DNA of 5,063 nucleotides, from contig JALTGJ010000051.1 in the NCBI GenBank assembly GCA_027077185.1, positions 1 through 5,063 of the forward strand, written 5' to 3'. Below, piece by piece: positions 1 to 5,063 of this stretch. The DNA comes from Spirochaetales bacterium. GTDB taxonomy: Bacteria > Spirochaetota > Spirochaetia > B11-G9. The position numbers and the translations under genes were made by a program. Position 1 is the stretch's first letter. The number at the start of each line of letters is the position of its first letter. The notes beneath the pieces are model-generated. The model was given only the letters and a program-made list of their open reading frames with translations. It had not been told where the DNA came from and did no database searches.

Positions 1-1
1 A

Positions 2-1858
2 TATTCTTGTGATGCCAGAGGAACTTTAATGATATGGGATACAGAATCAAAATCCCTTATAGATAAAATTCAAATATCATATCTTCAGGTAAAAACAATA
101 GCTGTTAATTCATCTGGAACGAAGCTTGCTGTAGTTGAAACAGATAATATTTCTTCCTTTAGACTTTCTGTATGGGATCTTCAAAAGAAAATAAAATTAT
201 TTTCTCACAAAATGGAAGGATTACCTATATTTATTAAATTCAGCCCCAATAGTAACTTTATAGTTTACAGTAAAACAGACTGGAATGGTCTTGTATTTCT
301 TGATTCTTCCAGAGGGCAGGAAGTTCCTCTGTTATTCGAGGACTATGGCATAGTTTCTTCAATTTATCTGACCAGTTCAGAAAAGACTTTAATGTTTTAC
401 AGTCCTTCCGGCAATATTCAATACTGGAATCTCACAAATGGAACATTAAAAGCTCCACCAATAAAAACCCGTAGAGAACTCTCATCTATAAATATGACCA
501 GGGATGGTACATTGATGACAGCTTCAGACGGAGACAGCCTGTATTTAATCAGCCTTCGGACCGGAGGAATTCTTTATTCGGAAAAACTGTCCAATATACA
601 ATATGCAGGAATTGATAATTCCACAAACAAATTGATAGTTCTTTTTAAAAAAGACAACAATTTAAAACTTGGAGTATGGTCTATTTACAGGGCAAATAAT
701 CAAAATAGCCTGATTAAAGAAAAGGAAATTGATATTAACCCAAATATAAACACTTCTGCAGGATTTGAAATAATAAATAATAAAATTTATTTTTCAGGTG
801 TTATGGGTGAAATTTTGGTAACAGATATAAATACCGGAAGCACAATGGTCTTTTCTAAAAATATAATTTCATCAATTTCAGATTTAAGCATATTAAATGG
901 AGAATTATTTTTAGCTACAGATAAGGAACTAATTACTTTAAAATCTGATTTTTTTCAAACTAAATTAAAAATAACAAAAAAAACCGATATAAAGTTAGAT
1001 ATAATTAAAAATCCATTTAATGTACCAACGGGAATTGTAAATGATGGGAAAAGTTTTTTTGTTTATCCCATGGATATTCTAAAAGGCAGTATAAAAAAAC
1101 TTTATTACAATAATCTGAGCATTGTATCGGATGATTTCTCTTCTCCACTTGTTTCCGTTGATTATTCAAATGGTAAATTTATTAGTTTGGAAAAAGACGG
1201 AACTTGTAGAATTATAAATTCTTCCACCGGTAAAAACATCTTTAAATATTCTTCTTTTGGAATTAATTCCCTTGCATATGTATATGGCAATAATTTAATT
1301 GCAGGAAGGAACAGAACTGTTTATTTAAAGTCACCTCTTTTACATATAAATCCTGCAAGTGAAGAAGTTGTTCCAATAAAAGAAAGTAACTTACTTATTT
1401 TTAAAGTTGATTATGACAGTATAACAAGAACTCTTTATACCCTTGGGTTCGAGGAAAGAACTTCCGGGCTTAAGACTGTATTAAAATCGCATACCGGCAG
1501 GAACTGGGAACTTTCAGAAACAATAATGACATATCCCGGAGAGGATCAATCAGGTACCTTTGTAGTTGATGAGCGGAAATCACGTATATATCTCTCAATT
1601 GGCAATAGCGGGCTTATTATGTATGGATGGGAGGGTTTTACAAATTTGGAAAATACCAACCATGTACCAGAGAAGTTATATATCTACGGCGACTACCTGA
1701 TATCTCTAAATATTGACTTTTCTATAACAATTTGGGACACTGACACTGGAAAGATTATCCTAAATTATTTTTTACTTAAAAATAATAAATGGATAGCTGT
1801 AAATGCTGACGAAAATATAATTTTATCAGACAGTAGTTTACAAGAATACATTAACTAA
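2..1858 (+). CDS. WD40-like beta-propeller repeat protein, 5'-partial
   Basis: No specific function can be assigned; such propellers usually act as scaffolds or binding platforms. The frame is open to the left edge, and 9 codons ahead of the first ATG (position 29) read YSCDARGTL. With MIWD these make a typical WD-repeat end, so the true start is probably upstream, even though a chance AGAGGA lies 6 nt before that ATG. About 618 residues are visible. Numbering from that Met, blade-like strands ending in WD or a variant recur at about 1-4, 45-50, 87-92, 129-134, 170-175, 213-218, 260-266, 391-396 and 564-570 (SITIWDTDTGK), with divergent stretches between. This suggests 12-14 blades, perhaps two seven-bladed propellers. 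The C-terminus (WIAVNADENIILSDSSLQEYI, residues 588-608 less the first residue here) resembles a worn WIAxTPxGYFxxSxxxxxYI motif. No membrane segment or catalytic domain is visible; the N-terminus and any signal peptide are off-window. The gene converges on the ComFB gene, overlapping its stop by 4 nt. Confidence 0.82.
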   Translation, partial: YSCDARGTLMIWDTESKSLIDKIQISYLQVKTIAVNSSGTKLAVVETDNISSFRLSVWDLQKKIKLFSHKMEGLPIFIKFSPNSNFIVYSKTDWNGLVFLDSSRGQEVPLLFEDYGIVSSIYLTSSEKTLMFYSPSGNIQYWNLTNGTLKAPPIKTRRELSSINMTRDGTLMTASDGDSLYLISLRTGGILYSEKLSNIQYAGIDNSTNKLIVLFKKDNNLKLGVWSIYRANNQNSLIKEKEIDINPNINTSAGFEIINNKIYFSGVMGEILVTDINTGSTMVFSKNIISSISDLSILNGELFLATDKELITLKSDFFQTKLKITKKTDIKLDIIKNPFNVPTGIVNDGKSFFVYPMDILKGSIKKLYYNNLSIVSDDFSSPLVSVDYSNGKFISLEKDGTCRIINSSTGKNIFKYSSFGINSLAYVYGNNLIAGRNRTVYLKSPLLHINPASEEVVPIKESNLLIFKVDYDSITRTLYTLGFEERTSGLKTVLKSHTGRNWELSETIMTYPGEDQSGTFVVDERKSRIYLSIGNSGLIMYGWEGFTNLENTNHVPEKLYIYGDYLISLNIDFSITIWDTDTGKIILNYFLLKNNKWIAVNADENIILSDSSLQEYIN

Positions 1859-2151
1859 TCATGTGAGGGGTTTTCAGCTATTTTTTTTATTGCTGCTTCC
1901 ACGGCAGTCTCCACGTCCTCGGCATATTCTCCATCGGCAAGAGTTTGTGCGTAAACTGTACCAATTAAAGAAACTCTATAATGCGGCTTTAGAGTATTTA
2001 AAGCTAATGCAGCCATATCAAGTACACAATCCTGACACTTACAAATATCTCTGGAACTTTCCTGCTGCAACTGCAGTTCCATTTTTTCCATAACAAGTCT
2101 TTCTGCTTCATTTACTAAATTTTCAAAATTATAACTATCTTTCAAAGACAT
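1855..2151 (-). CDS. ComFB-family protein (late competence development ComFB domain)
   Basis: This 98-residue protein matches the ComFB pattern along nearly its whole length. It has a helical N-terminus (NFENLVNEAERLV), then C37-x-C39-x-x-C42-x-x-D45, the ALALNTLKPHY block (48-58) corresponding to the family's ALNxLPPxY, and a C-terminal helix ending in AENPSHD. The Cys cluster probably binds a metal, as inferred from family structures. ComFB was named from the Bacillus comF operon, but its role in DNA uptake is unproven; cyanobacterial and other members have been reported as c-di-GMP/c-di-AMP receptors. Binding here is inference, and no enzymatic motif is seen. The ATG at 2151 is supported by AAAGGAGG 6 nt upstream. 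The gene follows dnaB by 41 nt and is the last of the leftward run. Its TAG stop overlaps the converging propeller gene's TAA. It is intact and of usual domain size. The family call is fairly sure; the cellular role is unknown. Confidence 0.85.
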   Translation of the reverse strand: MSLKDSYNFENLVNEAERLVMEKMELQLQQESSRDICKCQDCVLDMAALALNTLKPHYRVSLIGTVYAQTLADGEYAEDVETAVEAAIKKIAENPSHD

Positions 2152-2157
2152 AATACG

Positions 2158-2165
2158 CCTCCTTT
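2158..2165 (-). promoter_or_regulatory. Shine-Dalgarno site of the ComFB gene
   Basis: On the minus strand the sequence reads AAAGGAGG, followed by 6 nt and the ATG at 2151. This is the strongest ribosome-binding site in the window, and it fixes the start of the ComFB gene. It suggests the gene is translated independently of dnaB, which ends 41 nt upstream. Confidence 0.85.
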
Positions 2166-2187
2166 AGTAATTCTCTTAAAGAATACT
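2166..2187 (-). other. Weak AT-rich hairpin between dnaB and the ComFB gene
   Basis: The plus strand reads AGTAATTCT, then CTTA, then AAGAATACT, giving an 8-bp stem (AGTA plus TTCT with one bulged A) around a short loop. It occupies most of the 41-nt gap and abuts the Shine-Dalgarno AAAGGAGG. It has few G-C pairs and no following U-run in the leftward direction, so it is not a convincing terminator. It could be a minor RNA structure near the ribosome site, or chance in an AT-rich gap. Confidence 0.25.
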
Positions 2188-2192
2188 CTATA

Positions 2193-3542
2193 TCAGGATG
2201 AATCTCTACTTAAATTTTCAAATCTGGTATATTTTGGTATAAAAACAATAGGTACTATACCTATTGGACCATTTCGCTGCTTTGCAATTATTAAATCTGT
2301 TGAAATATTAACAGCAGAACGTGATTGATTATCATTCTGAGTAGTTTCACGCTCTCTGTGAAGAAACATTACAACATCAGCATCCTGCTCAATTGATCCC
2401 GATTCCCGTAGATCTGCAAGGGAGGGAGCCTTCCCTTCTGACTGTCTTCCTACCTGGGAAAGACAGACAATTGGAACCTCCATTTCTCTTGCCAGAGATT
2501 TTAGGGATCTTGAAATTTCTGCAACTTGTTCATGTCTGGGTACATTACTTTTACTTTCTGGTTCTATTAAGCCAATATAATCAATAAAAAGTATTTTAAC
2601 ACCTTCTTTACTTAACATTCTCCTTGCCTGTGCTCTTAAATCCAGAAGCTTCATATTGGGAGTATCATCAATATAAAGAGGTGCTTCATATATTCTTCCG
2701 GCAGCTTCTGTTAAATTATGGAAATCACTGGGTTTAAGCATACCTGATCTTAGCTTTTCAGAATTTATCCTTGATTCACTTGCGATAAGACGATTCATAA
2801 GCGCCATTTCCGACATTTCCAGGGTAAAAAATCCAACAGGTATTTTATTTTTTATTGCTATATTTGCAGCCATGGTAAGAGCAAGTGCTGTTTTACCTAC
2901 GGAAGGTCTGGCCCCAATTACAATAAACTCAGATTTTTGAAAACCACTGGTCATGTTATCCAGTTCAGTGAAACCTGTAGGAACTCCTGTATAACTTTCC
3001 TTTCTATGATAAAGTTGTTCAATGGCTGATATCGCATCCGGCACGATGTCTCTTGCAACCCGGTATTGACCTCGCTGCTGGCTGTCTGTTACAGCAAAAA
3101 CTTTCTTTTCAGCCTCTTCTATAACTGCCCTTCCGTCAAGAGACTCATCATGGGCACTGGAAATCATTTCCCCTGCTATTTTCAACAACAGACGTCTTAT
3201 ACTGTTTTCCTGTACAATTTTAGCATAATATTCAACATTAGCACTTGTGGGAACCACAGAAGTTAAAGTGGATACATATGCTGTTCCACCGGCACTTTCC
3301 AATGTGCCGGTGGAACGCAATTCATCACTCAAGGTAAGAAGATCAACACCACGCCCCTCTTCAAAAAGGCCGACTATAGCAGTAAATATTTTTTGATGAG
3401 CAAGTTTATAAAAATCATCTGCTCTTAAATAGCGAAACACAATTCCCAATGCTTCAGAATCAAGTAAAAGTGCCCCTAATGTTGCCATCTCCGCATCATT
3501 ATTATGGGGCGGTATTTTATCCTTTAAATCCATTGGGATCAT
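2193..3542 (-). CDS. dnaB: Replicative DNA helicase DnaB
   Basis: DnaB is the hexameric 5'-3' helicase that unwinds DNA at the replication fork and recruits primase. At 449 residues it has the usual family length, with no intein. The N-terminal domain starts at PPHNNDAEMATLGALLLD (11-28), and a linker follows at about 155-185. The RecA-like domain opens at TGVPTGFTELDNMTSG (185-200). Walker A is GARPSVGKT (210-218, Lys217), and Walker B is ILFIDY (317-322, Asp321). The SQVGRQSEGKAPSLADLRESG-type motif spans about 362-382 and continues SIEQDADVVMF. The C-terminal IAKQRNGPIG block (419-428) holds the expected arginine-finger region. The start at 3542 is chosen because AAGGAA lies 11 nt upstream; an alternative ATG at 3533 would be 20 nt from it. 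It follows rplI by 15 nt and precedes the ComFB gene by 41 nt. Codons 76-87 contain a perfect 13-bp inverted repeat. Nothing suggests inactivation. Confidence 0.98.
   Translation of the reverse strand: MIPMDLKDKIPPHNNDAEMATLGALLLDSEALGIVFRYLRADDFYKLAHQKIFTAIVGLFEEGRGVDLLTLSDELRSTGTLESAGGTAYVSTLTSVVPTSANVEYYAKIVQENSIRRLLLKIAGEMISSAHDESLDGRAVIEEAEKKVFAVTDSQQRGQYRVARDIVPDAISAIEQLYHRKESYTGVPTGFTELDNMTSGFQKSEFIVIGARPSVGKTALALTMAANIAIKNKIPVGFFTLEMSEMALMNRLIASESRINSEKLRSGMLKPSDFHNLTEAAGRIYEAPLYIDDTPNMKLLDLRAQARRMLSKEGVKILFIDYIGLIEPESKSNVPRHEQVAEISRSLKSLAREMEVPIVCLSQVGRQSEGKAPSLADLRESGSIEQDADVVMFLHRERETTQNDNQSRSAVNISTDLIIAKQRNGPIGIVPIVFIPKYTRFENLSRDSS
3283..3316. repeat. Perfect 13-bp inverted repeat inside dnaB
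   Basis: GTTCCACCGGCAC (3283-3295) is followed by 8 nt (TTTCCAAT) and its exact reverse complement GTGCCGGTGGAAC (3304-3316). A G-T wobble could extend the stem by one pair at 3282/3317. Nine of 13 pairs are G-C, far richer than the surrounding sequence. On the dnaB strand it covers codons 76-87 (RSTGTLESAGGT), near the end of the N-terminal domain. Neither strand has a T-run after the stem, so it is not a standard intrinsic terminator. It could form a stable mRNA hairpin or be a recurrent genomic element; its function is unknown. Confidence 0.9.
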
Positions 3543-3546
3543 GACT

Positions 3547-3559
3547 GGAATAATTCCTT
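3547..3559 (-). promoter_or_regulatory. dnaB ribosome-binding site overlapping the rplI stop, with a small palindrome
   Basis: On the minus strand the rplI stop TAA runs directly into GGAA, so TTAAGGAA spans the end of rplI and serves as the dnaB Shine-Dalgarno (AAGGAA at 3554-3559). The spacing to the ATG at 3542 is 11 nt, somewhat long. The same stretch is a short palindrome (GGAATAATTCC, 3547-3557). This arrangement suggests dnaB translation is coupled to rplI termination and fairly weak, as would suit a helicase made in smaller amounts than a ribosomal protein. The coupling is inference. Confidence 0.6.
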
Positions 3560-4118
3560 AACTGTCTTCGCTTTTAGTTTCTTCCACTACTTCTTCAGAT
3601 TCTTCAAGCACTTTTTCTTCCACAACTTCTTTCTTTTCTGTACTGACAGCTGCTTTAGGTTCTTCAATCTTTTTATCACTTTTTACAGCAAGTTTTAGAT
3701 CTGCAGTTTCATTACCGTAAAGTTTTACTTTTACAATAAAATCACCAATCATTTTGATTGTATGACCTGGAAGTTCAATTTTCTTTCTTTCTACAGTTAT
3801 ACCTTCTTTTTTTAACTCTTCGGCAACATTAGCATTTGTTACAGAACCAAAAAGTTTGCCTGTATCACCGCTTGAAACTATTAACTCCAAATTGATTGCT
3901 TCAATTTTTTCTTTTAAGCCGGCAGAAGCAGCACGTTTCTCTTCTTTCCGTTTTTCAATTGCAGCTTTTCTACTTTCAAACATTGAAATATTCTGCTTGT
4001 TAAAAATCAATGCCAACTTTTGAGGGATAAGGAAATTTCTTGCATAGCCATTTGCTACGACACGAACATCTCCTTCTTCGCCCAGATTATACACATCCTG
4101 ATTAAGAATAACTTTCAT
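3558..4118 (-). CDS. rplI: Large ribosomal subunit protein bL9 with acidic C-terminal tail
   Basis: bL9 binds 23S rRNA at the base of the L1 stalk and helps maintain translational fidelity. The protein opens with the family signature MKVILNQDVYNLGEEGD, followed by GYARNFLIPQKLA (24-36), which is the conserved RNA-binding N-domain. A long charged connecting helix spans about 42-75. The C-domain contains GDTGKLFGSVT (84-94) and the IELPGHTIKMIGDFIVKV stretch (114-131). The start at 4118 is chosen over an in-frame ATG at 4208 because the MKVIL start is universal and AAAGGAG lies 6 nt upstream. The longer version would add 30 unrelated residues and overlap the upstream gene. The mature protein is 186 residues against about 148-150 for typical bL9. 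The surplus, about 149-186, is a Lys/Glu/Val-rich low-complexity tail ending EETKSEDS. It follows the DUF2232 gene by 52 nt and precedes dnaB by 15 nt. Confidence 0.97.
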   Translation of the reverse strand: MKVILNQDVYNLGEEGDVRVVANGYARNFLIPQKLALIFNKQNISMFESRKAAIEKRKEEKRAASAGLKEKIEAINLELIVSSGDTGKLFGSVTNANVAEELKKEGITVERKKIELPGHTIKMIGDFIVKVKLYGNETADLKLAVKSDKKIEEPKAAVSTEKKEVVEEKVLEESEEVVEETKSEDS

Positions 4119-4124
4119 TATTTT

Positions 4125-4131
4125 CTCCTTT
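4125..4131 (-). promoter_or_regulatory. Shine-Dalgarno site of rplI
   Basis: The minus strand reads AAAGGAG, followed by 6 nt (AAAATA) and the ATG at 4118. It is a strong site with ideal spacing, and it decides the rplI start in favour of 4118 rather than the in-frame ATG at 4208. Confidence 0.88.
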
Positions 4132-4142
4132 GATCGCAAAAG

Positions 4143-4165
4143 TGGCTGCCAATTTCCGGCAACCA
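4143..4165 (-). other. Hairpin in the leader between the DUF2232 gene and rplI
   Basis: In the leftward transcript GGTTGCC, the loop GGAAATT and GGCAGCC form a 7-bp stem (one G-U pair), extended by an outer U-A pair to 8 bp. It starts 5 nt after the DUF2232 stop and ends 11 nt before the rplI Shine-Dalgarno. It is followed by AC and only four Us, too weak a tract for a confident terminator. It could be a partial attenuator, an mRNA processing or stability element that sets rplI level relative to the membrane protein, or a protein-binding leader. It resembles no known ribosomal-protein leader that I can name. Confidence 0.5.
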
Positions 4166-4170
4166 GCCTT

Positions 4171-5063
4171 CTATGCTCTATACTTGATCCACAACTCAGA
4201 GACTCCAAAAACCGGAACCCCTAACAATATAACTAAATTTATTCCGGGCATCAGCAGTACTGCAAAAATAAATATTGCAAAAAAACGTCTGCCCCTTTTT
4301 GTAACCTTATACTTATTTAACAAAAACTTCACTAAACCAATACCATGAAGTCCGTAAATAAATGTAATAATAAAAGTGCCATTCCACAAAAAATAACTCA
4401 GCCAGGGAATCCCAATAAAAATATCAACAAGGACGCCCCCAAGAAAGAATATTAGCGGCCATATCATTATATCCGGTACTGTAAAGTCTACAAGTTTTAA
4501 AGATTTTTTCTTTAAATTTCTACTGATTATCATATCTGATATAAACCATGACGAAACAAGCATAACAAAATATGCAAACACATAGTTTCTCATAACCAGT
4601 TTTGCAGTAGAGTCAACTATTAGTTCCGGACTCATCTGCTTTAGTAAAACAGTAGCTTCAAAAGAATCTGAACCTGATACAGAATCTCTGAACATTTTTG
4701 AAACAGCTACAATCTGATCCTTTAAAATATTTACAATCTCAGTATTTCCTGAATAATGTAAAAATACAGGAAGACTGATTATTGCAAAACCTGCCGAAGC
4801 TGTTAAAAACAAATACAAAGTTCTGTTTTTTAACCAGGAAACTATTAAAACACCTGCAAGGATTGCAAGGGGGTAAAATAATTCAGCTAAAATCAAAAAT
4901 AACCGTAAATCCTTTCCTTCAATGCCGGAAGCTCTGATAATTGTCTGAATAACAATAACCAGTGCGACAAAAAAAACTGACATTGAAAGATAAACAATAC
5001 CATAACGACTAAAAATTATAAAAAGTGGTATAGCAAATAAAAAAAACACCACACTTATTTGAA
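4171..5063 (-). CDS. DUF2232 (YybS-like) polytopic membrane protein, 5'-partial
   Basis: This is a hydrophobic integral membrane protein. Its position next to rplI-dnaB and its C-terminal pattern match the DUF2232/YybS family: GLHGIGLVKFLLNKYKV, a basic KRGRR turn, then a last hydrophobic span rich in P, G and L before ELWIKYR. The biochemical function of the family is not established. Numbering from the GTG at 5052, hydrophobic spans lie near 2-16, 20-38, 50-72, 78-98, 156-176, 195-213, 218-243 and 257-286, with a soluble loop of about 55 residues (101-155). The frame stays open to the right edge (three more codons, QIS), and the GTG has no Shine-Dalgarno in the 11 visible upstream bases. 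The real start and probably part of the first membrane segment are therefore outside. YybS of Bacillus is about 309 residues, so little is missing. In Firmicutes gdpP separates this gene from rplI; here it does not. Confidence 0.82.
   Translation of the reverse strand, partial: QISVVFFLFAIPLFIIFSRYGIVYLSMSVFFVALVIVIQTIIRASGIEGKDLRLFLILAELFYPLAILAGVLIVSWLKNRTLYLFLTASAGFAIISLPVFLHYSGNTEIVNILKDQIVAVSKMFRDSVSGSDSFEATVLLKQMSPELIVDSTAKLVMRNYVFAYFVMLVSSWFISDMIISRNLKKKSLKLVDFTVPDIMIWPLIFFLGGVLVDIFIGIPWLSYFLWNGTFIITFIYGLHGIGLVKFLLNKYKVTKRGRRFFAIFIFAVLLMPGINLVILLGVPVFGVSELWIKYRA

Noticed and set aside
29..31. ATG at 29 with AGAGGA 6 nt upstream as start of the WD40 gene
   Set aside because: The frame is open upstream and its 9 codons complete a WD-repeat strand (YSCDARGTLMIWD), so a start inside that strand is unlikely. 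The Shine-Dalgarno match is probably chance.
976..983. Run of eight As in the propeller gene as a programmed frameshift site
   Set aside because: It reads simply as Thr-Lys-Lys-Thr, the frame continues uninterrupted for about 290 codons beyond, and no alternative frame product is apparent.
1806..1829. CTGA...TCAG imperfect hairpin near the end of the propeller gene as a terminator of the leftward operon
   Set aside because: It has about 8 mostly A-T pairs with a mismatch and no U-run following in the leftward direction.
1864..1888. TGAGGGGTTTTCA followed by a run of eight Ts as a terminator for the propeller gene
   Set aside because: The possible stem is only 3 standard pairs plus G-T wobbles, and the T-run encodes Lys-Lys of the ComFB protein on the other strand; too weak to call.
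1863..2093. 76-codon plus-strand open frame antisense to the ComFB gene
   Set aside because: It lies wholly opposite a well-supported family gene, has no ribosome-binding site of note, and its product has no recognisable pattern.
2418..2437. AAGGGA...TCCCTT inverted repeat inside dnaB
   Set aside because: A 6-bp stem with an 8-nt loop is expected by chance in a window this size and has no other supporting signal.
2393..2587. Plus-strand open frame opposite dnaB (the same applies to 3066-3266 and to 4130-4348 opposite the DUF2232 gene and rplI leader)
   Set aside because: These are short frames antisense to clear core genes, with no family resemblance and no initiation signals.
4119..4200. 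Internal promoter ahead of rplI
   Set aside because: TATAGA- and TTGTGG-like hexamers occur but with about 6 nt between them instead of about 17; no convincing promoter pair is present.
4119..4208. Longer rplI starting at the in-frame ATG at 4208
   Set aside because: The extra 30 residues do not resemble bL9, they overlap the DUF2232 gene, and the MKVIL start at 4118 has a strong AAAGGAG at ideal spacing.
5050..5052. GTG at 5052 as the real start of the DUF2232 protein
   Set aside because: No ribosome-binding site is visible, the frame continues to the window edge, and the start would fall at the beginning of a hydrophobic span; an upstream start is more likely.

Overview
The window is an AT-rich bacterial segment with two converging blocks. 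The left 1.86 kb carries one long rightward gene, cut by the left edge, for a WD40-like beta-propeller protein. The right 3.2 kb carries a leftward gene run, cut by the right edge: a DUF2232 (YybS-like) membrane protein, rplI (ribosomal protein bL9), dnaB (replicative helicase) and a small ComFB-family gene. No RNA gene, insertion sequence, CRISPR array or integration signature is visible.

The leftward run is the distal part of a conserved bacterial neighbourhood, which in many phyla reads rpsF-ssb-rpsR-(DUF2232)-(gdpP)-rplI-dnaB. The upstream members, if present, lie beyond position 5063. Gaps between genes are 52, 15 and 41 nt, and rplI, dnaB and the ComFB gene each have a Shine-Dalgarno match, so they were probably transcribed together. 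The operon joins translation (bL9), chromosome replication (DnaB), a polytopic membrane protein and a small Cys-motif protein whose family has been reported to bind cyclic dinucleotides. Unlike the Bacillus arrangement, no gdpP (c-di-AMP phosphodiesterase) gene lies between the DUF2232 gene and rplI.

The two blocks meet tail to tail with a 4-nt overlap of stop codons at 1855-1858, and no convincing terminator lies between them. The beta-propeller protein ends with a worn version of the W-I-A-x-[TN]-x-[DE]-G-Y-F type C-terminal motif seen in many WD40 proteins. AT-richness, the operon layout and this type of large WD40 protein fit a spirochaete (Treponema/Spirochaeta-like) best. That is an inference of moderate confidence; another low-GC Gram-negative cannot be excluded.

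The most unexpected structure is a perfect 13-bp inverted repeat with an 8-nt loop inside the dnaB coding sequence (3283-3316). A second hairpin sits in the 52-nt gap ahead of rplI (4143-4165). Otherwise this looks like ordinary core-genome content, and I do not see a new defence, mobile or secretion system.
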